Shown here: one piece after another, positions 1-12,300 of the stretch
Layout: every line of letters starts with the position of its first letter
Numbering within the stretch: the first letter of the stretch is position 1
Origin: Agelaius tricolor
Taxonomy: Eukaryota; Chordata; Aves; Passeriformes; Icteridae
Reading direction: 5' to 3'
Assembly: GCA_023055355.1 (NCBI GenBank)
Contig: JALJCS010000034.1
Location: 6,586,001 to 6,650,000 of the forward strand
Length of the DNA stretch: 64,000 bases
Program-made: the position numbers and the translations under genes
Notes under the pieces: generated by a model
What the model saw: the letters and a program-made list of their open reading frames with translations, nothing else
What the model was told of the DNA's origin: nothing
Databases searched by the model: none

Positions 1-2691
1 GCAACTTCATGGAAGCAGAGCCAGGAGAGGTGTGTGTGACAGGGGAAGGGGCTGTCCCCTACAATTGTGGCCTCTTTGCTGGAGCTTCCATGAAAATCAA
101 TAAGCAGAGCCTATTCCCTGCAATGTAGGGGCTCAGTGGCCTTTCCCAATGTCCATTTTAGGTCATTGGCAAATGTCCTAAAGGAATACCTTTAGGTGTT
201 CCTAGGTATTCAATGGTATTCCTAATACTTGCTTGAAGAGGAAGGAAGCAAGAAGCCTGGCAGCTTTCTATGGTTAGTAGGAATGGGTAATGGAAAAGCT
301 GAGCAGTTTTTGTCAGGCAGTGTTTCTTTCTTGCTGAGTTCAAGTGCAGCAAAGTTGGATTTTATCTCTACTGTGTGTTCTTGCCTAGTGTGTGTGGCAG
401 CAGCTATGACAGTGTGATTCTAAAGTGTCCCTTTGGTGGCAGGTGTGACTGAAGTAGCATCTCTCTGCTACTCTTTCCCCATAAACAGCTTCTTGCACTA
501 TTTCCTATTTTATACACCCACTGTTCCAGCCAAAAATGGCTTTTTGTGAAATAGAGGAATCACAAACATTATTAACACTGTTTTTACATGTAATGGAATA
601 ATTATAATAATAGAATTACTACCATAATAGAACATGTGAAAACATTGTAGCTAGTGTGCGTGAGCAGAAAGGAATTCCTGTATTTTAAAATACAAAGGTA
701 AAGCCATTAGAAAAGTATTGTAGATCTCCTTAGAAGATTTTAATTTTTATTGTTTAGGTGATGCCGTGGGTGGAGTGGTAGCTTCAGACAAAGTTTATTA
801 AAGAATCCTTCCTGCTGCTGAGTCATGAGGTGCTGAGAAGTCCTCCTTGCTTAAGGGGTTTGAGGTTGCCTAAGGTTTAAATTTTCAGCTTTGCCCCTCA
901 AGTTTTAATGAAGGCAAGTCAGATATATTTATGAAGGATGAATTACTTATTATGGCAAGTGAACAGACAGAAGATCTTAATCAGAATTTCTTACTACACA
1001 GCATAGAAGCTAAACCCTCTAAGCTAAACATAAAATGGCAGAGGGCACTTTATTAAAGCAATAACCTTAAAGCAAGACTATATTAAAGTTAGCCAAAGAA
1101 ACACTGAGTAGAGATTTTGATGTATCTCACCACACTGTTTCATGGAATACATCCTGATTTATGCTATTTGCTGCATAATAAACTGTTAATCTGTGTTTAA
1201 AAAAAACCAAACCAACACTAGAATTTTTCCTGAAATATGTACTTCAACTAAGTTGTTCATCTCAGGGAGATCTGTCCTGAAGTCCTTAAAAGTGTTATTT
1301 ATAACTTTTAGTTATTCATAAGCTTTTAGCTTAGCTTATGTGATGTTTAAGATCACCTAGAGCTTTTATATTAAGTGGTTCACATCACTTTTGCTAAGCC
1401 CACTTGGAAGTAAGATTCAAATGAATCCCAGGCAATATTTTACTGAAGATTAAGAGATATTTCCTGTCCAGCCTTGAGGAGAGGGAAGGACAAAATTACC
1501 AAATTTGTCTCAGATGTAAAGTCATGCTGTTTAACATTATTAATAAACAGAACTGAGGAACATGTTCAACAAAGTAGAATTTTTTTGTGCAGGATTTCTC
1601 TTTTTTACTAGAGACTAATCTTTTATTCAGGGGTTTTTTACCATTTGTTTAAAGGTGAACTTAATGGTAGATTTCAACTTCAAATGCTTTCAAATCCACT
1701 GAGTTAACTCACACCTCTTAATATTTGAGGAAGACACCTTTCATGTTTCCTCCCTTTTGAAACTTTTGCTGGCACCAGTGTGTGTCAGAATTATCTTAAC
1801 CATTTCCATGCTGGGATTTGAGATGCAGCCCACGAATTTTTTCTGTTTCACATACATCTGCATCCTGTGAAGACCCTGTCACACTGTTCCTTGCTCACAC
1901 ATCTCATCATTATTTTGAATTGTGTCAGATTCAGTTCCTCTCTTAATTTCTCTGTGATGAAAATTGCTTCACTGCAGTTTTAGTGCTCATTCTCATGCCA
2001 CCAAGGAGGGTCAAGGAATATTGAGGAGATGCTTTGTTCCAGAGCAAATGAGGTGCATGAGGAATTCAGATGGATGCAGCAAATCTCCTTCATTGTGCCA
2101 ATCACTGGTATTTGTACCATCTTTCTAAGCAACGTGGCACGTGGCAAAAATACGTCTCAGTGATAGTTTGGAACATGTTATCTACCCAGCTTTCCTTCAA
2201 GGAAACTCAGAAAATTTCATCCTCCAGTTTCCAAGACAGTGACTATCAATCAAAGTCACTTGCCTCTTGATTATCTGTGTAGAGGAATTTTTAATTATTA
2301 TTAAATGCTTTCCAAGCATGGACAGAGGGGGAAAAATCAGTCAGTCAAGGTGCAGGTCTGGTGTAGACACTGAACTGTAATCAGAGGACATTTGAGACAA
2401 GTAAATGAAATAAAATAAATTTTTATTTAGAAAATAAAATTTTTATTTAGAAAAGCAGAGGTGGGAAAGAAGACTTGAGAGGAGAATAGAGGTCTCTTCT
2501 ACTTTATGGTTCTGTGTGCAAGCTCCTTTCCACCTTGTGGCCTAATGATGTCTGTGCCTGCAATTACAGTGTTGGTGTGCTGGCATGGAGGCCTACTAAG
2601 AAAATGTATTTTAGATTATTTTGGAGTCTTATGGTTACAAATGAACTCAGTTCTCAGACTCTGCTTTTCATTTTTTCATTTGTGTTCTTTG
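1..2691. other. non-coding stretch, no gene seen
   Basis: All six frames are broken by frequent stops, and the open frames present are under 80 codons with no recognisable motif. The only structure I see is a short AT-rich tandem near its end (2412-2450). It is probably intergenic or intronic. Confidence 0.6.
2412..2450. repeat. AT-rich tandem duplication, 19/20-base unit
   Basis: Two adjacent copies of an AAAATAAA(A)TTTTTATTTAG unit lie head to tail. The first occupies 2412-2430 and the second 2431-2450. They differ only by one inserted A. This is a local slippage-type duplication. Confidence 0.85.
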
Positions 2692-2708
2692 CCCCCCCCC
2701 CCCCCCCC
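2692..2708 (+). repeat. poly-C run of 17
   Basis: An uninterrupted run of 17 C is followed by TTTTCAG. On the + strand it looks like an extreme polypyrimidine tract before an AG. No open frame follows, so I read it as a homopolymer rather than a splice site. Confidence 0.85.
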
Positions 2709-3204
2709 TTTTCAGGTTGAAGTACCTTGGGTTGCCTAAGTAGGACCAGATTGAGGCAAAAGCTGGGTTTCAACCAAAATATAATTTTTTTTGTGTTGTG
2801 GTTTTGTTTTGCTTTGCGTTTTTTTTTTTTCTCAGCCCCTTTATTTATTTAGTAAGCAATTACAGAAATATTTGGAAATGAGGACAACAGGTAAAGTTTT
2901 TATTTAACGTTCTTACATCTAAAATACCTTTGCTACAGCTTTTACCCTTGAATTAGGTCCTGCAACACATCCCTACTCTGTAAGAGAGTTGGATTTTAAT
3001 CCCGTGTTTGAGAGAAGTTGATTTCCATCATCTACCTCCTTTGGTGCCATGAGGAAAACCTATGGGATACATAGATATGGAATCTGGGGATATGTGACAT
3101 TTCAGCCACAGTTGTGTTTCACATGCAAGTTTTAGGATTTTTTCCTTCTTGTTTTCTGTGTAACTTTTGTGTGTCTAAACAGTCAACTCAAATTGGATGG
3201 TTAG
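2709..3204. other. non-coding stretch
   Basis: There are T-rich tracts (about 2819-2830) and no supportable gene. The sequence is AT-rich with dense stops in all frames. Confidence 0.55.
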
Positions 3205-3298
3205 ATGCTCAAAAGAATTGGAAAAAACAAATGCTAAAGGAAATTATAGGAAAAACAGGAAAAATGGATAACAAGATGTTTACTGAAAACAAAAATAT
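3205..3298 (+). repeat. direct duplication, copy 1 (94 bases)
   Basis: This segment, starting ATGCTCAAAAGAATTGGA, recurs at 4297-4390 in the same orientation. The two align without gaps with about four substitutions plus differences at the last few bases. The offset is 1092 bases. The rest of the intervening kilobase is not duplicated, so this is a short dispersed duplication rather than a tandem array. It could be two pieces of an unrecognised repeat family. Confidence 0.85.
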
Positions 3299-4190
3299 GT
3301 AATTTCCCCATTCAGAGAGTGCTGCTTGAATGCTGCAATTCACTAAGTTATATTTCTTGTTGAGAAAGAGATATTAAATGTAATTGAAAAATAACTGAGA
3401 AGCATTTGAGACTTTTCTCTTTTGCAGTTTGGAGTGAAATCAGATTTTGAGTTGTAAAAGAAGTCCATAAGAATAATTCATTGATCTGAGAGGGTGATAA
3501 AAGATCTTTTGCTTTCTTTTTTCTAGGATAAATTGCACTCAAATGTACAGGAATGTCCTTTTCTAGCTTGAGAGTAAATGGATTTGTATAATAAACATTT
3601 CTGTAACATTCAGCTACTTTAGCCCAGACAGCTCAATTAGGGCTGTGCAGTAAAATATAGCTTCTGTGCACTTTGTGAGCACTTAATGTGACTGAAAGCC
3701 TGTTAGCAAATAAATCTCATACAAAATAGGTCCTGTCAAGTGTTTAAGGAAATTGAATTGCCATATATTTTACTCATAGATCTGGAAAGCAAGAGATTTC
3801 TGCATGTTTAGTAATTTAATTATTTTGCCAAATTTGACCTCTCCCATTACAGCCTCCTTTATTCATTATTTTTAATATATTGAAAGCTGTGCAAAAGGGG
3901 ATTGAAGTTACTCACACAAGCTGACAAAGGTAGAAAATATAAAATTAGGCTTGACAAAATTGTTTTCTTTTCATAGTCATCCATAAAACCCAGTCTCTCA
4001 GGTAAGTGATGGGCTAATGCTTTTTCAGCCAAGGGTTTCAGCCAAGCTTTTGAAAAAGAACACATTTTCCCTCATAAAGCTTTTAAAAAGAGTATTCTGA
4101 TCATAGAAAAAAAAAACTGTTACATTTGTATAGCATTTTATCTTTAGGATAATAAAACTATCTGTAGCATAGTTATATTTAATCATAATA
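3299..4190. other. unique spacer between duplicated segments
   Basis: No gene is supportable. A 25-base segment at 3977-4001 has a strong acceptor before it (TTTTCTTTTCATAG) and a consensus donor after it (GTAAGTGA). It could be a micro-exon, but at that length nothing supports coding. Confidence 0.5.
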
Positions 4191-4246
4191 TTTTCCTCTA
4201 AAACACTCTAACTGTTGATTTTCCTCTAAAACACTCTAACTGTTGA
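4191..4246 (+). repeat. perfect 28-base tandem duplication
   Basis: Two identical, directly adjacent 28-base units (4191-4218 and 4219-4246) start TTTTCCTCTAAAACACTC. There are no differences between the copies, so the duplication is probably recent or polymorphic. It lies 50 bases before copy 2 of the 94-base duplication. Confidence 0.95.
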
Positions 4247-4296
4247 TGTACAAATAGGCCAGGAATTCCTGTTTTGCTGGAGCCACCATTCCACAA

Positions 4297-4390
4297 ATGC
4301 TCAAAAGAATTGGAGAAAACAAATGTTAAATGAAATTATAGGAAAAACAGGAAAAATGGACAACAAGATGTTTACTGAAAACAAAAATGT
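4297..4390 (+). repeat. direct duplication, copy 2 (94 bases)
   Basis: This is the partner of 3205-3298, same strand, gap-free and nearly identical. The flanks on both sides are unrelated to the flanks of copy 1, so the edges of the duplication are sharp. Confidence 0.85.
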
Positions 4391-5199
4391 ATTATTTTTG
4401 AGGTTGAGGTTTGCTTTTCTTGATGTATTGCATGGTTTGCTTTGGTCAGAGACACTCCCTGAGATGGCTTGCTCACCTTTAGTTATCTGACAAAAAGCAT
4501 CTGTTTCAGTTATTCAGTGGTGAGCAGACAGGTGACTGTAATTCTGTATTGTGACTTTTGTTGTGGAATAGGATGAAATGCCCTCTGGAGGTGGATGTTT
4601 TTCTCAGTAGTGGTTCCAAGGACAGCCTAGAAGTCTTGCTTACCCACTTGGTTTAACTACTGGCCATCAAAGTGAGAAAAAAATCAGCCTTCTCTTTCCA
4701 CTTTTCACCGTGAAAAACTCAAGGTTTGATGTGGAAAAATACAGATAATGCTGAAGAGATGCCTTCAAGCGTTACCAAGGATTTTTCCCCCCATTTACAG
4801 AGTAGGTATTTCAGAATAAGAGTCAGATTGAAGCTTTAAAAGAAAATAAACTATACCATACTATCAATCCTAGGAAGAGTGCATTGTCTAATTTAGTATT
4901 TCCCTGGTGGAGATGACGATGAGATTCATAATTTGGTGCCAGTTGCATGCCTGACAGATGGGGGGCAAAAAATGAGGTGAATTTTTGTGTCAGCTGCTTG
5001 AATTAAATAGATATTTAATTCTGAAGAAAGGTTTGGGCAGGCAGGCTATCCTTACTATTTTAAATGAGATTTCTTCCAAATATTTTGAATGATAAAAATG
5101 GAGTGATATTTTACAGTATCCTTATCACTGTGTACAGTGAGGGGTTGCCATCAAGATGATGCTTCAGTTTTTAGCTTTTATATTTTTCAGATTCTGTGC
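4391..5199. other. non-coding stretch
   Basis: I see no gene, repeat or motif here that I can support. Confidence 0.55.
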
Positions 5200-5601
5200 T
5201 GCTTTAGTGTGTGGGTCTGGGTTTCATATTTAGGGGACGGTGAGCTCTCTTTGCAGAGTAGGGAGACAAAACAATTCCTTCTCTAGCAGTCCAGATCTCA
5301 GGCCCAAGAGCATCAACAACATGGACTGAAGAGAGGAAAACAAGAAGGATGGGACTTCATGGACTAAAGCTATAACTGGACAATTGACTCCAACATGCAA
5401 ATGGACCAGAACTGCTAAAGGTGTGAGACCCCATGACCAGTTGTCCATTTTGTGACCATTTTGGGTTCATTTTGGGTGTAGCCCTGGCTGGGCTCTTGTG
5501 CCACCCAAGGCAGATCACATTGAGGCCTCCTAATAAATCCCTGCTTTATTCTTTAACACTGTCTAGCCTCTGCTCTAGGTCAGCCTTCACAAGCACCAAA
5601 G
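5200..5601 (+). mobile_element. LTR-like segment of an endogenous retrovirus
   Basis: The right part has the layout of an LTR 3' half. It contains an octamer ATGCAAAT (5395-5402), a GC-richer block with inverted CCAT/ATGG elements, a poly(A) signal AATAAA (5533-5538) with a T-rich stretch after it, and an end near CAGCCTTCACAAGCA. The composition differs from the AT-rich flanks. I associate the CTAATAAATCCCTGCTTTATTCTTTAAC type of R/U5 with passerine LTRs, which is memory-based and not a search. The left edge is soft and I could not find a target-site duplication, so the 5' end may be truncated or eroded. There is no internal retroviral region. Confidence 0.5.
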
Positions 5602-7842
5602 AGACCACACATTTCAAGAGATAAGATACCTGTTATCTGTCTTGCATGTGTTTTTTTTACACCAGAGAAAGTAAGAAACAAGGGGACTCACTTTTGTTAG
5701 GAATCCAAGAGCCATCTGCAGGCAGCCCCTGTTACTCTTAGGATTCCATTGCAGCATAAACGTGCTAGGAGCTGTGTCTAACATGAGATGGATGCTCAGC
5801 AAGTGCTGATGATAGTTCATGCTGCTACAGTTTGAGTACTCCAGATCTGTCTTGTCACAGTGAGAAATTGCTGTTGGCTCTAGGGCAGAAGGCAGAGAGG
5901 AAAATCAAAGTTTGAGATGCTGTTTCAAACCAGTACCTCTTCCAAATGTGTTTGCAATTTACATTTTCTATTTCACAAACAATGGGAATACAGAGAATAT
6001 TTTGGCAAATATAATTTTTTAGAAGGAAGGTCAAGTGATTATGAATGCATTTATAATTTTTCTCTTTCACTGCACAGCAGGGAAACCATCAGCAATTCTG
6101 AGTGCAAGTAAATATTGAAATGCTGCAATTTGTTTTTGAAGAACCAGTCAAATATTTACTGTTGTATATAGCGCCCGCTTTTCCATTACTTGCCTCATTT
6201 ATTGAATGCTTCAATTATACATTCAGGAAGGTGATTTTGTGTTACAGTAAGCAGTTTAAACCTTGCACTGCTGGAAACTGTAGTTGAAGTTTTAAAGAAT
6301 TTAAAACAGGATCAAATAAGCTGGTGTGCTGCTCTGAGCCACTAATGCTGATGTTTTGCTAATGAAGGTTGGTTGATTTGCAATCATTCTGGTTCCTTGT
6401 TTCCTTACAAGGGTGTGGACACACCACCACTTTCTCTTCTTGATGAGTCCACTTTGCTATGAACATCAAGTGGCATTAATGATTGTAATGGTTTAACTAC
6501 AATTAACTACTTTTGATCTTTTCCAGAAGGTTCCTGAATAAACACCTGGGCCAAGTCATTCCTCCTTTTACATGTGAGTGCCACGGGCGAAGGTTTTAAG
6601 GGAAACCTAGAGGGCCTTTATACTGCTGGACCTTTATATCCAGATGCAGGTATTTAAATGAAGTTAGGAACAATTGTATGATATAACAATTTTATAAATG
6701 TTATGATGAGCTCTGCAAAGGGAATGGGAGCTCAAAATGAGTTTAGGATAAACAGTTGTTGGCTGTTGTACAGCTCTTTTAGATGCAAATGGTGTAAGGT
6801 TGCTGGGTAAGGTTCTTATATTTGATATAGCTATTATATAAGGTTCTTATATTTGATCCCCTGATATGTTTGATGCTGAGAGAGGAATGTTATTTTTATC
6901 TAGTGGATAAAAATTTGATAGTCTATTTGATAGCTAGGAAGAGCTTGGACCTTCCTGCTACTGAAGCTTCAGTGCTATGCTGATATGCCCAACAGGAGAA
7001 TGTTTTGTCAGCATCTCTCTGTAGTCACTCAGAGGAGATGAGCACACTCCAAAAGTCATTCATTCCTCTAACAACCTGAATTGCTTTCTGCCAGTGATCT
7101 CTAAGGATTAGGGAGGGAGCTTATGGTTACTGCACATCTGCCTTTGCTCCCTTGGTTGAGTGTGATTAATCTCAACCTCAACACTGTAGGATTTGCACAG
7201 AATGGTAGTCTTCCCCCTAAATGTAACAAGAGAATCTCTGGAAATACATTTCCCAGAGCTTGATGAAGATGCTAGCAGAATTGGCAAAGTAACTTTAATT
7301 TGAGACTTAATTTTGCAGTTAATCTAGTAAAGACTCTATACCCTGAAGCATTTCCAGGAAGCCATTATGGATCTTGCAGTTGAGACAATGTACATTTCTT
7401 GAGGAAGCTATTAAAGGAATTGGCTTCTCAGAGTCCCAGAATGTAATAAAGGCATTGCTTCTTTTATTTAGACATCTATGAATGTAAACTGATGTACAGG
7501 TGACTGAAAGGGAAAGAATCCCCTAATTTCTCTAACAGGACTCAGGTTGTGGAGAGCTGGTACCAGAATGAGAGTAATGAAGAAATAAAATTTCACAATT
7601 GAAGCACATAATAATGTGGAAATAGATAGGGAATTTCTTGAGGAGGAAAGTCAAGTTACAGAGACTTTGGTCCATTATTAAAAGAGTGAGAGGAATATTC
7701 AGTGTAGATATCCCTTTTCTGTGCTTACACTGTATTTCTTAAGGCGTTCTAAATGTTTAACAAAGTTCACACTGCAATAAAGCTTAAACCCCCAGCACCA
7801 AGCATTGTGCCTTCCTAACAACATTCCCTGTTGACCCTGCAG
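5602..7842. other. non-coding stretch
   Basis: Open frames of 60-70 codons occur on both strands but overlap each other and show no motif. The only repeat seen is the small duplication at 6808-6857. Confidence 0.55.
6808..6857 (+). repeat. 19-base direct duplication
   Basis: The 19-base string TAAGGTTCTTATATTTGAT occurs at 6808-6826 and again at 6839-6857. The two copies are identical and spaced 31 bases apart. Confidence 0.9.
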
Positions 7843-8097
7843 ATTTCTTGGCAGGAAGCTAATGGTGAACTAAAGCTGCTTTTGGAAGAGCACCGACTGC
7901 CCTCACTTGCCCTCCTTTCCTGGAAAACCATGCCAGTGGGGCTGAGGGATGAGGGAGAGCAGTGGGAGAGTGAAATGCTTCTGTGCCAACTCCTTTGTGC
8001 CACTAGGGCAGAGTTCCTGTTCATAATTAAAGCCCTGCTAAGGTGGCTGCTGGAGCATAAACCCTTCTGTAGCTTTCACAGAGCCTGGTCACAATGA
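7843..8097 (+). other. candidate 3' exon with 84 open codons, unrecognised
   Basis: An acceptor-like site (ACATTCCCTGTTGACCCTGCAG) precedes 84 open codons ending in TGA at 8095-8097. The segment is GC-richer than its surroundings. The predicted peptide begins ISWQEANGELKLLLEEHRL and has a hydrophobic stretch near its C-terminal end. I recognise no family. No AATAAA lies close downstream, and the - strand is also open over most of the segment, which weakens a coding claim. It could equally be chance in a GC-rich patch. Confidence 0.18.
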
Positions 8098-9274
8098 CTT
8101 TGCATAGAACTGATTTCTCTGATGTTTTTCAAAAGGCAGTGTTCAAGTAAACACACTCACTCTGTGGAAACAGGGAGAACAGGCAGGGAGAGAGAGTTTT
8201 CTGTAAATATGTACGAAGATGGTGCTGCTCGGTAATAATAGCAGATAACTGATAATTTTGCACATAATCAGTGCTATCACTGAGCTAAACAAAGCCCTTC
8301 AGAAATGAGATGAGCAACTGCTTCATCATATCAGGAAATATTGCTGAAGTATGAGGGGTAAAGGAGGCTGTGATTTGAAAGAGAATGTTCTATTCGGCCA
8401 CGTATATTGATGCATTCAAAACCAAACCATCCAGATGGAGCTGTGTCACTCACAGTTGTGTGTTAAAAACCTTGATTTTGAAAGCAACCTGCTCTGTTGA
8501 AATTAACAACCTTTCCTTAAGGATACTTGTTGAGAAGGAGTTCTTGAGATTGCTTAAAGAATGACTGGCAAGGGTCTCAGCAAAAGAAAGGATTTAATAT
8601 TAAGCGACAGCACGGAAAGGCTTGTTGGAAATGCTCTCCCTGCTACTTACTACAGGGTTAAGGCACGCAGGGGAAAAAGCAAGAAATAAAGTTCAGTCAG
8701 TCAATCCAAGCAGCAATAAACAGAAAACTATCTGTGTGTGTTTAGGTGCATGTGACAAAGGGAGAAAAAGGGCAAGGATAAAAAGGAATATGGCCTGACA
8801 GCAGGCTTAACAGCACTCACCAGTACTTCAGTTGTAACTTAACAATTTAATAAAGGAACTACACTTAACAGCATTTAGCTCAGCTTATGACTTAAATTAA
8901 ACTTACTTAGAGGCTTAACTTCCTTAGATGTCTAAAGAACTCAAACATTTGAGAGAGCAGCATTTCTCCCATGTTTGCCACAGCAATTGCACATGTGTAT
9001 GCACACAAAGAGTCACTGCAAGGTATGCACCACCACGATAATATACATATATAAAACAATATCTATATAAATATATGTTTCACAAACCTTTGGAATTCAT
9101 AATGTTTTAAAGTGCTTTAAGTGTCCTTGTGAAGTTATGTAAATGGGAAAGGAATCTCCTACATTTCAGACATAAAAATATCTCACGTGGCAGTCACCTC
9201 CAAGATTTTTTTGCATTTTTCTTTAGGAAGGCTACTGGCATGCGTAAGTGCATGTGTTTCCAAAGCTTTACCAT
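8098..9274. other. non-coding stretch
   Basis: No supportable gene. An AT/TATA-rich simple repeat lies at 9037-9077. Confidence 0.55.
9037..9077. repeat. TA-rich simple repeat
   Basis: An imperfect (AT)n/(ATCT)n stretch reads ATAATATACATATATAAAAC and continues. It is low-complexity sequence. Confidence 0.7.
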
Positions 9275-9320
9275 CTCAGAACATAGATTGGAAAGGACCT
9301 CAAAGCAAGTCTGTCTCAAA
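9275..9320 (+). mobile_element. possible CR1 LINE 3'-tail remnant
   Basis: The string CATAGATTGGAAAGGACCTC followed by AAAG resembles the conserved 3' UTR of avian CR1 elements (the GGTTGGAAAGGACCT-type block). CR1 copies are usually 5'-truncated, so a short 3' fragment is expected. No terminal 8-base repeat is visible. The match is short and judged from memory of the family. Confidence 0.35.
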
Positions 9321-12300
9321 CATGTTTCTCCCTTCTTTAGTGAGAGCTGGGTTCAAGGTAATGTTTTTCTGACTGTTGATGTTAAAATTATTCAGGTTAT
9401 TGATGGCAATGTGTAATTTATAGTTCTTATGTTACATGAAACATGAATTTCACTTTTTTAGTTACTAAGGAACACTTAAATTCATATAGAAGCAATGATT
9501 TTTTTTTTTTCCAAAACCATTTATTTCTTTTCTGAACTGGATGAGCCAGTTCTCTTGACATCACTCAAGCTGACTTGAAATAGAATACTGAAAACAAAAC
9601 CTTCAGGATTTCATGTGCCAGGATTAAAGGCAAAACAAATAATGCATAGTGCAATCAATATTAGAAGCAAGTGTTTCTCTTGAGACTAGGCCAACAGCAG
9701 ACAGATAGAGTTCAATGTACAGAAATGTAAGCTTATTAAAAGCAGAAGAAACTAAATAATCTGGGGAATACCTGCTGAGTGGAACAATCATTCAGCACAT
9801 TGATCAAGAAAAAGGCTTAGGGATTATTCTGGAAAAATAAATGTTGAAAACACGATCTCATTGAACTCAGTTTCACTAAAACAGGCAAATTGTATATTAG
9901 GTTGTATTAGGAAAATGAGAAGGCAGAAGATCAAGGAAGGTTACTGTGACCACTTAATACAAGCTACCAATCTTGCTGAACAGTTTTATTATGTGAAATG
10001 TATTTAATGAGGTGGCCAGGCAGGTTGTTGAAATCTCCTTTGGTAAGTCTGTCAGTTTAATTTGTTTTGTCCTCCAAGCTGGGGGTTTGTTCTTCCAGTG
10101 CTTTGTGCTGCAGGAAAGTACATGAGGCTTGTTGCTGTTTTCCACCTGTAGCTGTATGAAAAAGGATTTCAATGATGTTGTTGATTTTGATTTTTAATTA
10201 TTAAATTAATTCTGCATTTTTTAATCTGGATGCCAAATTAGGGTGTACCCTGAAAGTGTAATTTCAGTGTTTTACCAAGAATGGGTCTGGTTAATTGGTC
10301 CTACCTGGTCACTTGTGCTTAGTTCCACTTCTGGAAAATCTCTGCAGGATAACAGCTGCAAAGGAGATGAATGTTCCAAGCTGCATTCCTCCTCTGTAAA
10401 TGTGTAGTAGATAAGAGACACAGAAAAACACCTAATTCTAATTCTCTGTTATGCAGTTACATTAGCTATTTGAAAAATACATGCATGGTACCTTTCTGCA
10501 CTTATTTCAGGCTGGCAGCTCTTCCTATATCAGATGTCAAGCATCCCTGTTTTGTCCTTGTCTCTATTAAAACACTATTTGAAATTCTGGGATATGGCTC
10601 TAGAAGCATTCAGAAATGAATAAATGAATATATTATTATTATTTTGATGCTGATAGTATCAGTCTTAAAGAGAGGGGAAGCAAGCAAATAGAACAATTTA
10701 CAAATTGGCAAGGAAAACAAGAAAAACCAAAAAACAACACAAAAGCTCCATGAAGTTCCCAAATACAGTGGCTGAGCTGCCCCCCAGCAGAGGATGCTCA
10801 GCAAGACCTTGCATTCCATCTTCATTTAATTGCTGTTGCCAGTGTCAGTCTGCAGAGCAAAACTGGCTTCTGAACCAATTGCAAAACATCACAGATGGGT
10901 TTCTGACTTAGGGAGGTTTGTGCAGATGTCGCCAGAGGATGTTCTGTGAAGGAAATTAATTACAGGTGTTTAATTTCCCATCTTCCCCTCTCCTGAACAG
11001 CTTTGCATGATGGCCTTGGCATTATTGTCATATGGCAAACTCAGTGCTTTCCTGTGGCTTTGGAACAGCACCTGCTTCTGTATTAGTCATTAGCAAATGG
11101 GAAACTCAGCAGACAGGAGAGCTGAGGTATTTTAGCTTTGTAGCATGTTTTTGCATCTTTGATGGAGATGACAATAATGCCATTTCTCTCTTTCACCTAT
11201 CCAGGCAAGATATGGCCTGAGTGAGGAAAAAAAGCAAATTGGAAAAATAGATGTTGTGGGAGCAGTGATTGCTGTAGTATTTATGCATGGAAGAAACTTC
11301 TTATCTGTAAATCTTATACCCAGGAAATTCTGAATTATGCAAGAGAAACTTCAACTGTGGGAGCATTGCCTTAGCCCAGATTGAATCCAGAGCTTTCTGA
11401 AATCATGTTATGTGCAATGCAGGCCAATATCAAATATGGTTAAAACTCACTCTGTTCCTTCCATCCTCAAAAAAACCCATTTTTTCGAGGGGCTGATTCT
11501 ATTCTAGGCAAATAGTGGCAAAATAATGCAATCAGGATATTACTGTTGTTTTTGTAACACCAGGAACTGTATTGTCCCTTATAGACAAAGGAGGAAAACT
11601 GGTAATATTCCTTCCTTGAGGGTTTGATTATTGATAAATATGAAGCAGAATCCAAGTTACTGAAAGAGGATAAAATGTTGAGGATTTATGTGCTGAGGCC
11701 AGTGGGCAGCCTGGGATGAAGAGATGGAAAGAAAGATGTTTTCCCTCAGGGCTCAGAGGGATGACTGGAATCAGTTACCCAGAAATTTCTTGCTTTTTTT
11801 TGTTTGACCATGGGGCTGAGGGCAGAGCTGAGGCTGGGAAAGGATTTACCAGCCCACCCTGTGTTTGTCTATCCTAATACAGGGGGTGGCCTTTTGACAT
11901 TTTGGAAGCCTGGCATAATTTTATCTTCTTTTTAAATAAAATCTGTGCTCCGTTTTCAGAGCTCCTGGCACTTCTAGTCTCAGGAAGAGTAACCCAGCTC
12001 CCTGACCTCTTGGCACTGTGCAGGGCATCCTGCTGCCTCCTTTCAATGGCACAGTCATGCCCAATTCCTCCATCTTCCCTTCTGCAGAACTGGGAGCCCT
12101 GCAAGGACAGTGCCACAACCAGCAGCAGGTAAAAGCTGGCATGCTATGAAATAATGCTTAAATTCCAAACAACAAGGCAGGAAATTCCTAAGGAGGAACA
12201 GGGAATGCAAGAGGGGTGGTGCAGAGACCATGTTTTATCCTGGGATGGAGATTAAATATGTAATTTTAATAGACACAGCCTCTGACTGCACCCTTATTTA

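Noticed and set aside
2692..2724. Poly-C tract followed by TTTTCAG as a splice acceptor
   Set aside because: The homopolymer explains the pyrimidines, and no open frame or donor follows within a plausible exon length.
3977..4001. 25-base micro-exon with near-consensus splice sites
   Set aside because: At 25 bases, frame openness carries no information, and such pairs are expected by chance in 64 kb.
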